A stretch of 64,000 bases of DNA from Lachnospiraceae bacterium (GCA_024690825.1 JAILOK010000012.1:18563-82562); one strand, 5' to 3'; positions 44,793 through 54,028 are shown, numbered from the stretch's first letter. Notes: a model not told the origin generated them from the letters alone. A program made the numbers and translations.

Positions 44793-45578
44793 TTAATATC
44801 TTTTTCTTATCGAGCGTACAACAAACCCGTCACCGGAGGGTGATACACTTCCGGCCGAGCCGGAGGCTCCTTCATAAGCTGCTATTGCGGCAGTGATCAC
44901 GGCAATGAGTTCATTATCATCGACAGCCTCTTCCTTTTCTATTATCTGGCTTATCGTATTATCGACAGCAGCGGCTGCAGGGCCGGCCTTTTTCTTTGCA
45001 AAGCCCTCCTGCAGATCGGGAATGAACTTGAACAGGCTGATGATGAGACTCAAAAAGATCAGGATGACAAAGGTTGTTCCCATTCCAAGCAGAGTATTAA
45101 GTCCTGCTTTTTCAAGATTTTCGGCAAAGGTATAATCACAGTTTGTCGTGATCGATTCGATCTTGTTTCTTTCATTCATCGTCACGACGATCTTTGCGCC
45201 TCTCTTCTGCCCCTTTACAATGAAGGTGGCAGTAATATCTTTTTCCGTTGATGCCATGACGGGTTCACTGATATCCATTACCCCGCCCATTTCATCTACG
45301 GCATCCATATATCCAGAAACTCCGGAAAGGAATGCCTTTCCGTCAATAGAGTAACCATATTGCTTGAAGAAATCTTCGATCTCTCCCGGTTCCATCGCAA
45401 GGAGCTGATCCTTGTAGGAAGCATCCATTGTGCTTATGCCGTTTATTATACCGGTGCTTGCCGCTGTGGCAGCATCCGAGATCTCAAGATCTTCTCCTTT
45501 TTTTGCGCAGCCAAAGGTCAGTACTCCAAGTATCAGGACACATGAAATTATCAAACTCTTTTTTACAATGTTTTTCAT
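44793..45578 (-). CDS. OadG-like membrane anchor with N-terminal lipoprotein domain
   Basis: 261 residues. A lipoprotein signal (LIISCVLILGVLTFGCAKKG, lipobox Cys about residue 24) leads an extracytoplasmic domain (about 30-150). A single transmembrane segment follows (LLGMGTTFVILIFLSLIISL, about 163-182), as in the small gamma subunits of sodium-pumping decarboxylases, then a cytoplasmic tail ending VVRSIRKRY. Classical OadG is only about 80-90 residues and has no such outer domain. It lies between the acyl-CoA-type carboxyltransferase and the biotin carrier, fitting an assembly role. Confidence 0.75.
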   Translation of the reverse strand: MKNIVKKSLIISCVLILGVLTFGCAKKGEDLEISDAATAASTGIINGISTMDASYKDQLLAMEPGEIEDFFKQYGYSIDGKAFLSGVSGYMDAVDEMGGVMDISEPVMASTEKDITATFIVKGQKRGAKIVVTMNERNKIESITTNCDYTFAENLEKAGLNTLLGMGTTFVILIFLSLIISLFKFIPDLQEGFAKKKAGPAAAAVDNTISQIIEKEEAVDDNELIAVITAAIAAYEGASGSAGSVSPSGDGFVVRSIRKRY

Positions 45579-45595
45579 GCCTGGCCTTCCTTTCC

Positions 45596-47029
45596 TTATA
45601 CTGATCCGTGCTTTTTATCAGGTCTGTCCTCTCTCTTTCCGTAGAGCATCTCGAATGCGCCGATCACATATTTTCTGGTATCGGCCGGATCGATGATGGT
45701 ATCGACATAACCTCTCTTTGCGGCAGATGCAGCGCTGACCTGAAGAGCGTCATACTCTTTGGCTTTTTCATCTATAACAGAAGCGCCCTCTCCGTCATAC
45801 ATGATGGAAGCAGCATTCTTTGCATCCATGGATCCGATCTTTGCGCCGGTCCATGCATATGTATAATCAGCGCCGACAGCCTTGGAGTTCATCACGATGG
45901 CTGCCGTGCCGAATGCCTCCTTGATATAAACATTAACCTTCGGAACCGTGCTGTCACAAAGAGCATAGATGAATGAGGATGCGGCTGCTGCGATGTTCTT
46001 TTCGGCGCATTCGCAGGTGCAGTATCCCTTTGTATTTGTGAAGGTAAGAATGGGAATATTGAAGGCGTCGCAGAATTTAACGAATTTTGCAGCCTTCTTT
46101 AATCCTGATACAGTAAGGACCGGATCAAACTTCTCTGCGCTCTTTCCATCCTCTCCTGTAATGTCTGTCCTGTTTGCGATACAGCCTACCGTCTGTCCGT
46201 CAAGTCTTGCGAAACCGGTTACCATAGACTTTCCGTATGCGGACTTAACTTCGATGAATTCGCTGTTGTCAGCGATCTCCCTGAAAGCTGCAGCGGTATC
46301 ACCGGTGCAGGCGCTTATTACCGATGAAGCCCTGTTCAGGTCATCACTGCAGTCGATGAGGGCATCTTCTTCATTATTTGAAGGGAGGAAAGAAATGAGT
46401 TCCCTGATCGAAGCAAGGATGTTTTCCTCGGATCCGGTGAAATCGACAGTTCCGCATTCGCTGCTCTGGAATGCTGCCGATGCCGTATCCTTCTTTTCCT
46501 CATAATTGTCCTTGACGGCATTGGGAGAATTGACAAAAAGCTTTGCCTTATTTTCTTCCATGAAGGTAAAATCAGTAAGTCCCGGAATGAGGGCAAGTCC
46601 GCCGCCGCAGTTTCCAAAAACGGCTGTGATCTGAGGGATCACTCCGGACGCTGCTGCCTGATGCCTGTAAATGCTTCCGAAAGCATACAGTGCGTCGGTA
46701 GCCTCCTCAAGACGAAGTCCTGCCGAATCGATAAGTCCGATCACGGGAGCACCGGTCTTCATGGCCAGTTTGTAAAGGTTGACGATCTTTTTGGCGTGCA
46801 TTTCGCCTACCGCGCCTGCAAGAACAGAAGCGTCCTGGCTGTACACATACACCAAACAATCATCGATGACTCCGTATCCGGTTATGACACCGTCTCCGGG
46901 AGCCTTCTTTGTTTCGAGATTAAAATCGGTGTTTCTTGCTGTAACTTCGGCACCGATCTCAACGAAACTGTTTTCGTCGAGCAGAGAAAGGATCCTTCTG
47001 CCCGCTGAGCTTGTTGTGAGATTGCCCAT
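45596..47029 (-). CDS. Acyl-CoA carboxyltransferase family protein (MmdA/PccB/12S-like)
   Basis: 477 residues, a biotin-dependent acyl-CoA carboxyltransferase fold in two crotonase-like halves. Landmarks are SVLAGAVGEMHAKKIVNLY, PVIGLIDSAGLRLEEA (usual DSGGARIQEG), NCGGGLALIPGLTDFTFM, and in the second half KFCDAFNIPILTFTNTKGYC, VPKVNVYIKEAFGTAAIVM and YAWTGAKIGSMD. Several positions diverge from classic propionyl-CoA enzymes, so the substrate is uncertain (methylmalonyl-CoA, malonyl-CoA or another acyl-CoA). It is the first gene of the locus and has a good ribosome site (GGAGG). Confidence 0.8.
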   Translation of the reverse strand: MGNLTTSSAGRRILSLLDENSFVEIGAEVTARNTDFNLETKKAPGDGVITGYGVIDDCLVYVYSQDASVLAGAVGEMHAKKIVNLYKLAMKTGAPVIGLIDSAGLRLEEATDALYAFGSIYRHQAAASGVIPQITAVFGNCGGGLALIPGLTDFTFMEENKAKLFVNSPNAVKDNYEEKKDTASAAFQSSECGTVDFTGSEENILASIRELISFLPSNNEEDALIDCSDDLNRASSVISACTGDTAAAFREIADNSEFIEVKSAYGKSMVTGFARLDGQTVGCIANRTDITGEDGKSAEKFDPVLTVSGLKKAAKFVKFCDAFNIPILTFTNTKGYCTCECAEKNIAAAASSFIYALCDSTVPKVNVYIKEAFGTAAIVMNSKAVGADYTYAWTGAKIGSMDAKNAASIMYDGEGASVIDEKAKEYDALQVSAASAAKRGYVDTIIDPADTRKYVIGAFEMLYGKREDRPDKKHGSV

Positions 47030-47098
47030 CTTGTGACCTCCATTAAAAATAGTTATTTAAAGAATGAATATTCTCTTAATAAAACCGCAGTACTAAAC

Positions 47099-47127
47099 AG
47101 TATATCATAGGAAAAAATAATTTTAAA
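47099..47127 (-). promoter_or_regulatory. Candidate promoter of the carboxyltransferase/sodium-pump locus
   Basis: On the minus strand TTTAAA (47122-47127) and TATACT (47099-47104) are separated by 17 bases, about 65 bases before the first ATG. The leader contains the small palindrome GAATATTC. The 114-base gap holds nothing else recognisable. Confidence 0.45.
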
Positions 47128-47143
47128 GATAATTTGCAGGCTG

Positions 47144-47755
47144 TCAGATATCTACATTGATTTTTTCATCATCTTCTTCTGTTTTGTCTCTTCCGAGCTG
47201 TTCATCGGCTTCTTCCTCGGCCTGCTCCCTGAAAGATTCCACCTTGTCGATATTAAGCTCGGGAAGCTCCTCGATGGAACCGACACCGAAGGCCCGAAGG
47301 AATTCCTCCGTAGTGCCAAACAGGATCGGATGTCCGGGAGCATCAAGCCTTCCCAGTTCCCTGACCAGATCGTATTCTACAAGTTTATTGACGGCGTGAT
47401 CGCAGCTTACTCCTCTGATATTTTCTATCTGCATCTTCGTCACCGGCTGTTTGTAAGCAATGATCGAAAGGGTTTCAAGAACCGTATCCGTAAGGGTGTA
47501 ATCCTTGGGAGCCTTTGCGATCTTTATCAGATATTCATAAAGTTCGGTTTTCGTGCACAGCTGTACCTTATCGTCAATGGTCAGGACAGTGATACCGCTT
47601 TCGGGAAGCGCATATCTTTCCTTCAGCGCTTCGATCGCGAACTCCACATCGATCCTTTCCTGTCCGGACACTTCAGCGAGTCTGTCTATCTCGATCGCAG
47701 CACCTGTCGTAAAAAGAATTCCTTCTATGACTGACTGTAATTCTTTACTGTTCAT
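47144..47755 (-). CDS. scpB: Segregation and condensation protein B
   Basis: Kleisin-interacting winged-helix protein of the SMC-ScpAB condensin, needed for chromosome compaction and segregation. 203 residues. The tandem winged-helix folds show LQSVIEGILFTTG at the start and ETLSIIAYKQPVTKMQIENI followed by RGVSCDHAVNKL. The end is acidic (EEEADEQLGRDKTEEDDEK). It begins one base after scpA. smc is not in the window. Last gene of the rex-led run. Confidence 0.95.
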   Translation of the reverse strand: MNSKELQSVIEGILFTTGAAIEIDRLAEVSGQERIDVEFAIEALKERYALPESGITVLTIDDKVQLCTKTELYEYLIKIAKAPKDYTLTDTVLETLSIIAYKQPVTKMQIENIRGVSCDHAVNKLVEYDLVRELGRLDAPGHPILFGTTEEFLRAFGVGSIEELPELNIDKVESFREQAEEEADEQLGRDKTEEDDEKINVDI

Positions 47756-47756
47756 A

Positions 47757-48509
47757 TCATGCCACCTGATTTACCTTTATTATGATATCAGAATCGTTAT
47801 CCTCCTGGGTGACCGTAAACTCTCCCGTTTTCATCATTTCAAGAATGATGAGAAAGGTAACTATTATCTCCTGTCTCGAATCACTTTTTTCAAGCAGGGC
47901 CCGGAAGGAAAAGCTTTTGTGCGAATAAGCGTAGTTTCTGATATAACTCATCTTTTCCTCGGTATTGATCTCTTCTTTTTCTATCTTTCCGAATTTGGAT
48001 CTGATCGGATCAAACTTGTTTTCCTGACGCTTCATCAGTTCCTTGAATATGTCATTGAGTTTTGAAAGCGTCGTATCGGCAAGGAGTTTTTCGTAATTGA
48101 CCGGAGGCTTCATGTCAAGGATCTCTTTGGGCATCGTTGATGTCTTGAAAAGATAATGCCCCGCATCCATATGCATATCCTTTAATTCATAGGACATATA
48201 TTTGTACACCTTGTATTCAAGAAGCTTCTGTACAAGTTCGGATCTGGGATCGATCTCGTCGCCCTGTTCGTCGACCTCCTTGGGAAGGAGCATTTTGCAT
48301 TTGATATCAAGCAATGTCGAAGCCATGACAACAAAATCACTCATTTTTGAAAGATCCTCTTCTTCCATTTGGTCCAAGTATTCCATGTACTGACCTGTGA
48401 TGAGAGAGATCGGTATGTCATAAATATCTACTTTGTTTTTGTCGATCAGATGAAGGAGCAGATCCAAAGGCCCTTCAAATGATTCAAGTTTTACTTCTAT
48501 GGTTTCCAT
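47757..48509 (-). CDS. scpA: Segregation and condensation protein A
   Basis: Kleisin subunit bridging SMC heads. 250 residues. N-terminal signature FEGPLDLLLHLIDKNKVDIY followed by DIPISLITGQYMEYL, then ASTLLDIKCKMLLP, and a C-terminal winged helix with RQEIIVTFLIILEMMKTGEF. It is adjacent to scpB (one-base gap) and follows a metallophosphoesterase gene by five bases. Confidence 0.96.
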   Translation of the reverse strand: METIEVKLESFEGPLDLLLHLIDKNKVDIYDIPISLITGQYMEYLDQMEEEDLSKMSDFVVMASTLLDIKCKMLLPKEVDEQGDEIDPRSELVQKLLEYKVYKYMSYELKDMHMDAGHYLFKTSTMPKEILDMKPPVNYEKLLADTTLSKLNDIFKELMKRQENKFDPIRSKFGKIEKEEINTEEKMSYIRNYAYSHKSFSFRALLEKSDSRQEIIVTFLIILEMMKTGEFTVTQEDNDSDIIIKVNQVA

Positions 48510-48514
48510 TTCTT

Positions 48515-49312
48515 TTATTCCGGCAATAATGTCACTGTAATAAGTTCCGGAGCATTATTTATCCTTAAATTTATTGTATGCGATCCCATGCCGCGGCTGA
48601 CGATCATCTTTGAGTCATTCTTTTCATAAACACCGCTGTCATATTTCGGGAAAAGCTTATATTCGGGTGATATGAGACCTCCCACTTTGGGAACCCGTAT
48701 TATCCCTCCGTGCACATGCCCGGAAAAGACCAGATCCGGTCCGTATTCCGCATAAGCATCAAAATGAGAGGGGTCATGGGCAATGAGCACATTGTACCGG
48801 CTGTCATCGGGTGTGCCCAGCCATTCTTTAAGTTTTCCTTCGGCAATGTGTCTGTGAAACACTCTTCTGTAATATTCATGAGGAATATCAAGTCCGGTTA
48901 TAACAACATTGGCATCCTCAAGGAGATAGCTGTTATTATGGATCAGCTTGACGCCGCTTCTTGTAAGGCCGTAGACGAGTTCATTTCTCTGTCTTCTGTA
49001 CTTATCGTAAAGAAAGAGCTTTTTTTCATGATTGCCCACGCCGTAATACACGGGAAATCTCTTTGCAAGTCTGTATAATAAGACCATTCCGTCTACTTCG
49101 GAGGCGTTTGTTCCGGATTCGATGAGGTCTCCCGCTATGGCGATGATATCCGGCTCCTCATTTACAACAGCCTCAAGCAGAACATCGTTGTCGTTTCCGT
49201 AGACACAGTTATGAAGATCGGCTAAAAGCACGATCTTCAACCTGTTTTTTATCTTCGGATTATTAAGTTCATACCGGTTTATCTCAAAAACCGTTTCAGG
49301 ATCCCATCTCAT
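48515..49312 (-). CDS. Metallophosphoesterase (YaeI/YkuE-like)
   Basis: 265 residues with a full calcineurin-like motif set: ADLHNCVYG, IIAIAGDLIESG, YGVGNHEKKL, LIAHDPSHFD and FSGHVHGGIIRVP, binding two metals. Some relatives act on lipid A or phospholipid precursors at the membrane; this one lacks a signal or membrane helix, so the substrate is open. The ATG overlaps the stop of the 47-residue upstream gene by one base (TAATG). Confidence 0.88.
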   Translation of the reverse strand: MRWDPETVFEINRYELNNPKIKNRLKIVLLADLHNCVYGNDNDVLLEAVVNEEPDIIAIAGDLIESGTNASEVDGMVLLYRLAKRFPVYYGVGNHEKKLFLYDKYRRQRNELVYGLTRSGVKLIHNNSYLLEDANVVITGLDIPHEYYRRVFHRHIAEGKLKEWLGTPDDSRYNVLIAHDPSHFDAYAEYGPDLVFSGHVHGGIIRVPKVGGLISPEYKLFPKYDSGVYEKNDSKMIVSRGMGSHTINLRINNAPELITVTLLPE

Positions 49313-49455
49313 TATTTTATATCGTAATCGTCATCGTAAGAAACTTCTATATCGTAGTCCATTTCGTTTTTCCTGTTTACAGGAGGGATCTTTAAGGGGT
49401 TTTTTATCATTCCCGGCTTTTCATCGATCGGGATGTTCTTTTCTTCGTCGCTCAT
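49312..49455 (-). CDS. Small acidic protein, unknown
   Basis: 47 residues from ATG 49455, four bases after the yebC stop, ending one base inside the metallophosphoesterase start. The sequence is charged (MSDEEKNIPIDEKPGMIKN, then an acidic DIEVSYDDDYDIK end). Its tight fit between two genes with a TAATG junction supports translation, though no strong ribosome site is seen. Function unknown. Confidence 0.55.
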   Translation of the reverse strand: MSDEEKNIPIDEKPGMIKNPLKIPPVNRKNEMDYDIEVSYDDDYDIK

Positions 49456-49459
49456 GGTA

Positions 49460-50188
49460 TCAATAATTCCAGTTGTGGTATACGGACTGGACATCATCAT
49501 TTTCATCGAGAAGATCAAGGAGTTTTTCGAGGTTCCTGATATCTCCTTCGTCTGAAAGATCCACATAATTCTGGGGAAGCATTACTACATCGGCAGAGAC
49601 CATCTTAAGTCCTTCCTTTTCGAGGGCACTGCGTACGGTTTCAAAATCGGAGGGTGATGTCAGTATCTCGAAGCTGTCATCTTCTTCATTAAAATCTTCC
49701 GCTCCGGCATCCAATGCCATCATCATGAGATCGTCGGCCTCAAGATCACACTCTTCCTTATCGATTATTATCTGGCCCTTTTCATCGAACATAAAAGATA
49801 CACAGCCGGGAGTTCCCATATTGCCGCTTCCCTTGGTGAACGCTGAACGTACATCGGCGGCTGTTCTGTTCTTGTTGTCCGTAAGGGTGTTAACTATGAT
49901 AGCAATACCCGCGGGACCGTAGCCTTCATATGTGCAGTACTCATAATTTACGCTGCCGCCGTCGCCGGATGCTTTTTTGATACCGCGTTCTATGGTATCG
50001 TTGGGCATATTGTTTGCCTTTGCCTTTGCGATGACGGATGCAAGTTTGAAATTATTTGCCGGATCGGGGCCGCCCTCTTTTACCGCGACGGCGATCTCGC
50101 GTCCTATGATGGTAAAGATCTTTCCTTTTGCGGCATCGTTCTTTTCTTTCTTGTGTTTGATGTTTGCAAATTTGGAATGTCCTGACAT
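49460..50188 (-). CDS. yebC: YebC/PmpR family protein (TACO1-like)
   Basis: 242 residues, canonical. Start [58 protein letters not shown]; and [17 protein letters not shown] in the C-terminal domain. Members have been described as DNA-binding regulators and, for some, as translation factors relieving stalling. It lies two bases after the CBS-domain gene and four bases before the small acidic gene. Confidence 0.95.
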   Translation of the reverse strand: MSGHSKFANIKHKKEKNDAAKGKIFTIIGREIAVAVKEGGPDPANNFKLASVIAKAKANNMPNDTIERGIKKASGDGGSVNYEYCTYEGYGPAGIAIIVNTLTDNKNRTAADVRSAFTKGSGNMGTPGCVSFMFDEKGQIIIDKEECDLEADDLMMMALDAGAEDFNEEDDSFEILTSPSDFETVRSALEKEGLKMVSADVVMLPQNYVDLSDEGDIRNLEKLLDLLDENDDVQSVYHNWNY

Positions 50189-50189
50189 G

Positions 50190-51023
50190 TTATTCTCCTT
50201 TTTCTACATTTTCAATCTTTTTAACTCTTACTTTTCTGATCACATGGTTGCTTATCGAAACCACATGAAAATTATATCCTTCATAGGTTTCCTCAAAAAT
50301 CTCTCCGGATTTTGGAACATGCCCCAAAGCCTGTGTGAGAAATCCGTTCAAGGTCTCGATACCGTCATCCGGGAAGGTTATTCCGAGCATTTCCCCGAGT
50401 TCGTCAAGTTCTGTCAGGCCGTTTATTATATAGGTATCGGAAGCCAGCTGCCTGATATTTGTTTCATCGGAGTCATATTCATCGAGGATGTTGCCGACGA
50501 TCTCTTCAAGGATGTCTTCCATCGTGACGATCCCTGCAGTCTGCCCGTATTCATCGACTATAACTACAAGATGGATCTTTCTCTTCTGCATGAACCTGAA
50601 AAGCGAATCTATCTTTCTGGTCTCCGGTATAAAGACCGCGTCCTTTATCAGACCGTCAATCTCATTAAGGCTTTTCCCCTTGAGGTCATCGTTAAATCCG
50701 GCTCTTACCGCATCCTTGAAATATATGATGCCGGTGATGTTGTCTATATTATCTTCATACACGGGGAATCTTGAATTTGAGCCCGATATCATCTGCTTTA
50801 CGACATCCTCAAGGATAAGACTGCCCTCAAATCCGGTAACATTCTCCCTGTGGGTCATCACATCTTTTACTTCCTTGTCATCAAGTTCAAAGATGTTCTT
50901 TATCATGCGGGCCTCGGATTCCTCAATATCTCCGGAGTCGGTGCCTTCGGTCACTATGGACTTGATCTCGTCTTCAAGCTCATCCTCGCCCCTGTCTTTT
51001 GATAAAAATTTAAAAAACGACAT
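50190..51023 (-). CDS. CBS-pair/CorC_HlyC domain protein (CorC-like)
   Basis: 277 residues. The two CBS motifs (about 55-180) show [31 protein letters not shown], and [20 protein letters not shown]. The C-terminal CorC_HlyC domain (about 190-277) shows [20 protein letters not shown]. The N-terminal DUF21 membrane domain of CNNM/hemolysin-type transporters is absent, so it is the soluble CorC form, linked in other bacteria to magnesium or cobalt efflux. It lies 57 bases after nnrDE. Confidence 0.88.
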   Translation of the reverse strand: MSFFKFLSKDRGEDELEDEIKSIVTEGTDSGDIEESEARMIKNIFELDDKEVKDVMTHRENVTGFEGSLILEDVVKQMISGSNSRFPVYEDNIDNITGIIYFKDAVRAGFNDDLKGKSLNEIDGLIKDAVFIPETRKIDSLFRFMQKRKIHLVVIVDEYGQTAGIVTMEDILEEIVGNILDEYDSDETNIRQLASDTYIINGLTELDELGEMLGITFPDDGIETLNGFLTQALGHVPKSGEIFEETYEGYNFHVVSISNHVIRKVRVKKIENVEKGE

Positions 51024-51080
51024 ATTTTACCACCGAAAAACTAATATACATGAATAAATACTTATAAGCAATTGGAATTT

Positions 51081-52559
51081 TTATCTGATCCCGTCTATGA
51101 TGTCACGAGCCATGACACCGGCCTCTCCAAGTCTCTTTGATGCGGCATCTCCGGCCTTTCCGTGCAGCGCGCAGCCCATACAGGCCGCTTCATAGGGATT
51201 AAGTCCCTGCGCAAGAAGAGAAACTATGATCCCGGTGAGCACATCACCGCTTCCGGCCGTAGCCATACCGCTGTTGCCGTTAAGGTTTATGCAGGCCTTT
51301 CCTTGGGGATCGGCTATCACTGTCCTGGCATCCTTTAAGACACAGATGACATTATAGCTTTCCGCAAAATCTGCGGCAGTCTCAAGGAGATGCTCTGTGA
51401 TATCATTCACAGAAAGTCCGGTAAGTCTTGACATTTCGCCCACATGCGGAGTGATGATAATATCACGGCTTTCATTTATCAGCATTCCCGGGTCTGTCGA
51501 AGCTATGTTCAGCGCGTCAGCATCGGCAACCACCGGTACGGGCGAATTTTCAAAAACAAATTTTACAAGAGCTTTTGCGCTGTCCGAAAAAGAAAGACCC
51601 GGTCCTATCGCGACAACATCGCACCATTCAAAGCATTCTTTTATCTCTGAAAGCGGATCCTCTTCATCATAGACGCTTACTATAGCTTCGGGCACGGTTT
51701 CCTGGAGGATCCCGCGGTTTTCCTTCGGAGTATAGACCCGTACCATACCGCATCCGCTTCTGAATGCGGCATTTGCGGAAAGTACGGCAGCTCCGGACAT
51801 TTTTTTCGATCCGGCTATGAGAAGGACCTTGCCGAAGGTTCCCTTGTTCGAATATCTGATCCTTTCGGGCAGAGAGATGTCTTCATCCGAAAGTGCCGAT
51901 ATCCGGGGAATAGTCTTAAGAGAATTTTCTGTTATGCCTATCGCTTTTAATATGACTTCATTATTAAATGAAGCTCCCGGATAAAGCACATTTCCTATAC
52001 TTTTGAATGCAAAGGCAACAGTGATATCAGCCATCACGGCTGTTCCCATCACGCGGCCGGTAGATGCATTCACACCCGAGGGAATGTCAAGGCTTACAGT
52101 GAAAGCACCTTTTTCATGAAGATCATTAAATGCTTTTATCACATCAAGATATGCTCCTTCGGGATTCCTGTTTAAGGAAATTCCGAAAACTGCATCTATC
52201 AGGAGCGAATATTCCTTTTCACGGATCATGGAGGATACAAAAATTTCAGGACAGAGTGCAAGCAGGGCCTTGTACTGCGTTTCTTCCGTTTCGCTCATTT
52301 TTTCCCTGCCGCCGGGGATGACTATATCGGCAATGATCCCGTTTTCGGCAAGGATCCGTGCAAGAGCAAGACCGTCTCCGCCGTTGTTTCCGGGACCGCA
52401 GGCGATGCATACCTTATTTAACGGGAGATTTCTTTCGATGATAACATCGTATACTGCAAGAGCAGCTCTTTCCATCAGCGCGGTTGATGTTACATACATT
52501 TTATTACTGGTATATTCATCTGCAAGATGTTTTTCTTCGGCTGTCAGGATATATTCCAT
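51081..52559 (-). CDS. nnr: Bifunctional NAD(P)H-hydrate repair enzyme
   Basis: 492-residue fusion of NAD(P)HX epimerase (residues about 1-215) and ADP-dependent NAD(P)HX dehydratase (about 225-492), which repairs damaged nicotinamide cofactors. The epimerase shows ACGPGNNGGDGLALARILAE and SLDIPSGVNASTGRVMG. The dehydratase shows VLLIAGSKKMSGAAVLSANA, AIGPGLSF, PVVADADALNI, ITPHVGEMSRL and GNSGMATAGSGDVLTGII. Ten bases separate it from the coiled-coil gene upstream. Confidence 0.95.
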   Translation of the reverse strand: MEYILTAEEKHLADEYTSNKMYVTSTALMERAALAVYDVIIERNLPLNKVCIACGPGNNGGDGLALARILAENGIIADIVIPGGREKMSETEETQYKALLALCPEIFVSSMIREKEYSLLIDAVFGISLNRNPEGAYLDVIKAFNDLHEKGAFTVSLDIPSGVNASTGRVMGTAVMADITVAFAFKSIGNVLYPGASFNNEVILKAIGITENSLKTIPRISALSDEDISLPERIRYSNKGTFGKVLLIAGSKKMSGAAVLSANAAFRSGCGMVRVYTPKENRGILQETVPEAIVSVYDEEDPLSEIKECFEWCDVVAIGPGLSFSDSAKALVKFVFENSPVPVVADADALNIASTDPGMLINESRDIIITPHVGEMSRLTGLSVNDITEHLLETAADFAESYNVICVLKDARTVIADPQGKACINLNGNSGMATAGSGDVLTGIIVSLLAQGLNPYEAACMGCALHGKAGDAASKRLGEAGVMARDIIDGIR

Positions 52560-52568
52560 GATCTCTCC

Positions 52569-53297
52569 TTAATTATTGTTATCTCCGGATGTGTCCGGAA
52601 CCTTTCCTTCGGCGATGTTTCTGATAGCCGTTTCCTTCATCTCCTTTTTCTTCCTCTCTTCTGCCCTGGCCTGTGCTGCCGCTATCATCTCCTGCTTTTT
52701 CTTTTCCACATCATATTTGATATCAAAGATGCTTATGACATCAGGACCGAAAATATCGTGCATATATGTATAGAGCTCTACATTTTTCACTTCCTTCTGC
52801 TGTTTTTTGAGGATGTTCTTTTTAAGCTCCATCCTCATTTCCTTGATCCAGGCACCGATATTTTCAATGTCTTCCGTGTTCTCAAGGAGTTCGTCATAGC
52901 AGATATCCATGGATAAGAGCATCAGCTGATAGTTTTCCTCATCTATCATCTTTGGAAGATCGAGGAGCTTGTCTTCGCAGTCCTGAAGTTTTTCGTTGGC
53001 CTCATCGATAAGACGGCGGCTTTCGGCAACTTTTTTTGACTGCGCCGCATCCATGGCAAGTTCTCCGTCGGGCATGTTTTCAACAATGTCATCCATGAGA
53101 CTCTGTTTGATCTTTTTAAGTTTCTTTATCTCTTCCTGTACGCGGGCCTGTTCCTTCAAAAGAGAATTAAGGGCATCAACATGCGCCTTCATACCCGGAA
53201 AATCGCCGTTATTGAAAAGCTTGTGCCATTTATTGTCGAGTGTAAGTACCGGCACTCTTTTATTTTTCAAAACCTGCTCAAATACATCCTTTGCCAT
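52569..53297 (-). CDS. Coiled-coil protein, unknown
   Basis: 242 residues, not recognised. The N-terminal 45 residues (DVFEQVLKNKRVPVLTLDNK) lead into long predicted coiled coils (SLLKEQARVQEEIKKLKKIK near 45-65; AESRRLIDEANEKLQDCEDK near 90-110; helical and basic-acidic near 155-165 and 200-225). The end is SGDNNN. No signal peptide or enzyme motif. It lies between rex and nnrDE, so probably co-transcribed. Confidence 0.7.
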   Translation of the reverse strand: MAKDVFEQVLKNKRVPVLTLDNKWHKLFNNGDFPGMKAHVDALNSLLKEQARVQEEIKKLKKIKQSLMDDIVENMPDGELAMDAAQSKKVAESRRLIDEANEKLQDCEDKLLDLPKMIDEENYQLMLLSMDICYDELLENTEDIENIGAWIKEMRMELKKNILKKQQKEVKNVELYTYMHDIFGPDVISIFDIKYDVEKKKQEMIAAAQARAEERKKKEMKETAIRNIAEGKVPDTSGDNNN

Positions 53298-53328
53298 TTT
53301 TACCTCATCCGGTCATCTGACACAAGCT

Positions 53329-53958
53329 TCACGATCTGAATATGGCAGTGCAGGACAGTTTCATAAGCGAGTCCAGCAGATGCACATTTTCTACCGCTAC
53401 ATAATCCGGCACATCCAGATCGGTATTTGAAAAATTCCATATCGCCCGGATCCCGTAATCTATCAGTTTGTCTTTTAGGTCGTTTGCCGAATTGACAGGC
53501 ACAGCCACTATTGCGATATCTATTTCATTTTCCTTTATGAAATCCTCGAGTTCCTTGTTTGAGTGTACCTCGATACCGTGCAGGAATTTTCCTATCTTTA
53601 CCGGATCCACATCAAACATCGCCTTGATCCGAAAGCCTGCATTAATAAAATCGGGATTTCCGGCAAGAGCTGTCCCGAGGCTTCCGGCCCCGCAGATTAT
53701 AAGGTTGTGCGGCCTGTCCAAACCCAGTATCTTGCCGATCTCTCCATAAAGATAATCGACATTATAGCCGTAACCCTGCTGTCCGAAGCCTCCGAAATTA
53801 TTTAAGTCCTGTCTGATCTGGGATGCGGTAACATTCATCAGTTCAGACAGCTCCTTTGACGATATCCTCTCGGTGCCTTTTTCCTTCAGATCGCCAAGAT
53901 ATCTGAAATATCTGGGAAGCCGTCCTATTACGGCTTTTGAAATATCCTTTGAGTCCAT
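53329..53958 (-). CDS. rex: Redox-sensing transcriptional repressor Rex
   Basis: 209 residues from ATG 53958 (TAAGGA eight bases upstream; a longer frame start lacks a site). The N-terminal winged helix (AVIGRLPRYFRYLGDLKEKG, then ISSKELSELMNVTASQIRQD) binds DNA. The C-terminal Rossmann domain (NLIICGAGSLGTALAGN, FDVDPVKIG) senses the NADH/NAD ratio. Rex represses fermentation and respiration genes when NADH is low. It leads a nine-gene run ending in scpB. Its own promoter contains a candidate Rex operator, suggesting autoregulation. Confidence 0.96.
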   Translation of the reverse strand: MDSKDISKAVIGRLPRYFRYLGDLKEKGTERISSKELSELMNVTASQIRQDLNNFGGFGQQGYGYNVDYLYGEIGKILGLDRPHNLIICGAGSLGTALAGNPDFINAGFRIKAMFDVDPVKIGKFLHGIEVHSNKELEDFIKENEIDIAIVAVPVNSANDLKDKLIDYGIRAIWNFSNTDLDVPDYVAVENVHLLDSLMKLSCTAIFRS

Positions 53959-53976
53959 AATAAAAATCCTTACTCT

Positions 53977-54005
53977 TTGAATTGTTATCCTGCCTGTGAT
54001 ATCAT
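53977..54005 (+). promoter_or_regulatory. Candidate promoter of the ABC-F gene
   Basis: TTGAAT (53977-53982) and TATCAT (54000-54005) on the plus strand, 17 bases apart, about 60 bases before ATG 54068. The Rex-like site at 54040-54057 lies downstream of this start, where a bound repressor could block elongation. Confidence 0.45.
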
Positions 54006-54028
54006 GTAGCACGGCGGTAACGAAAGAT

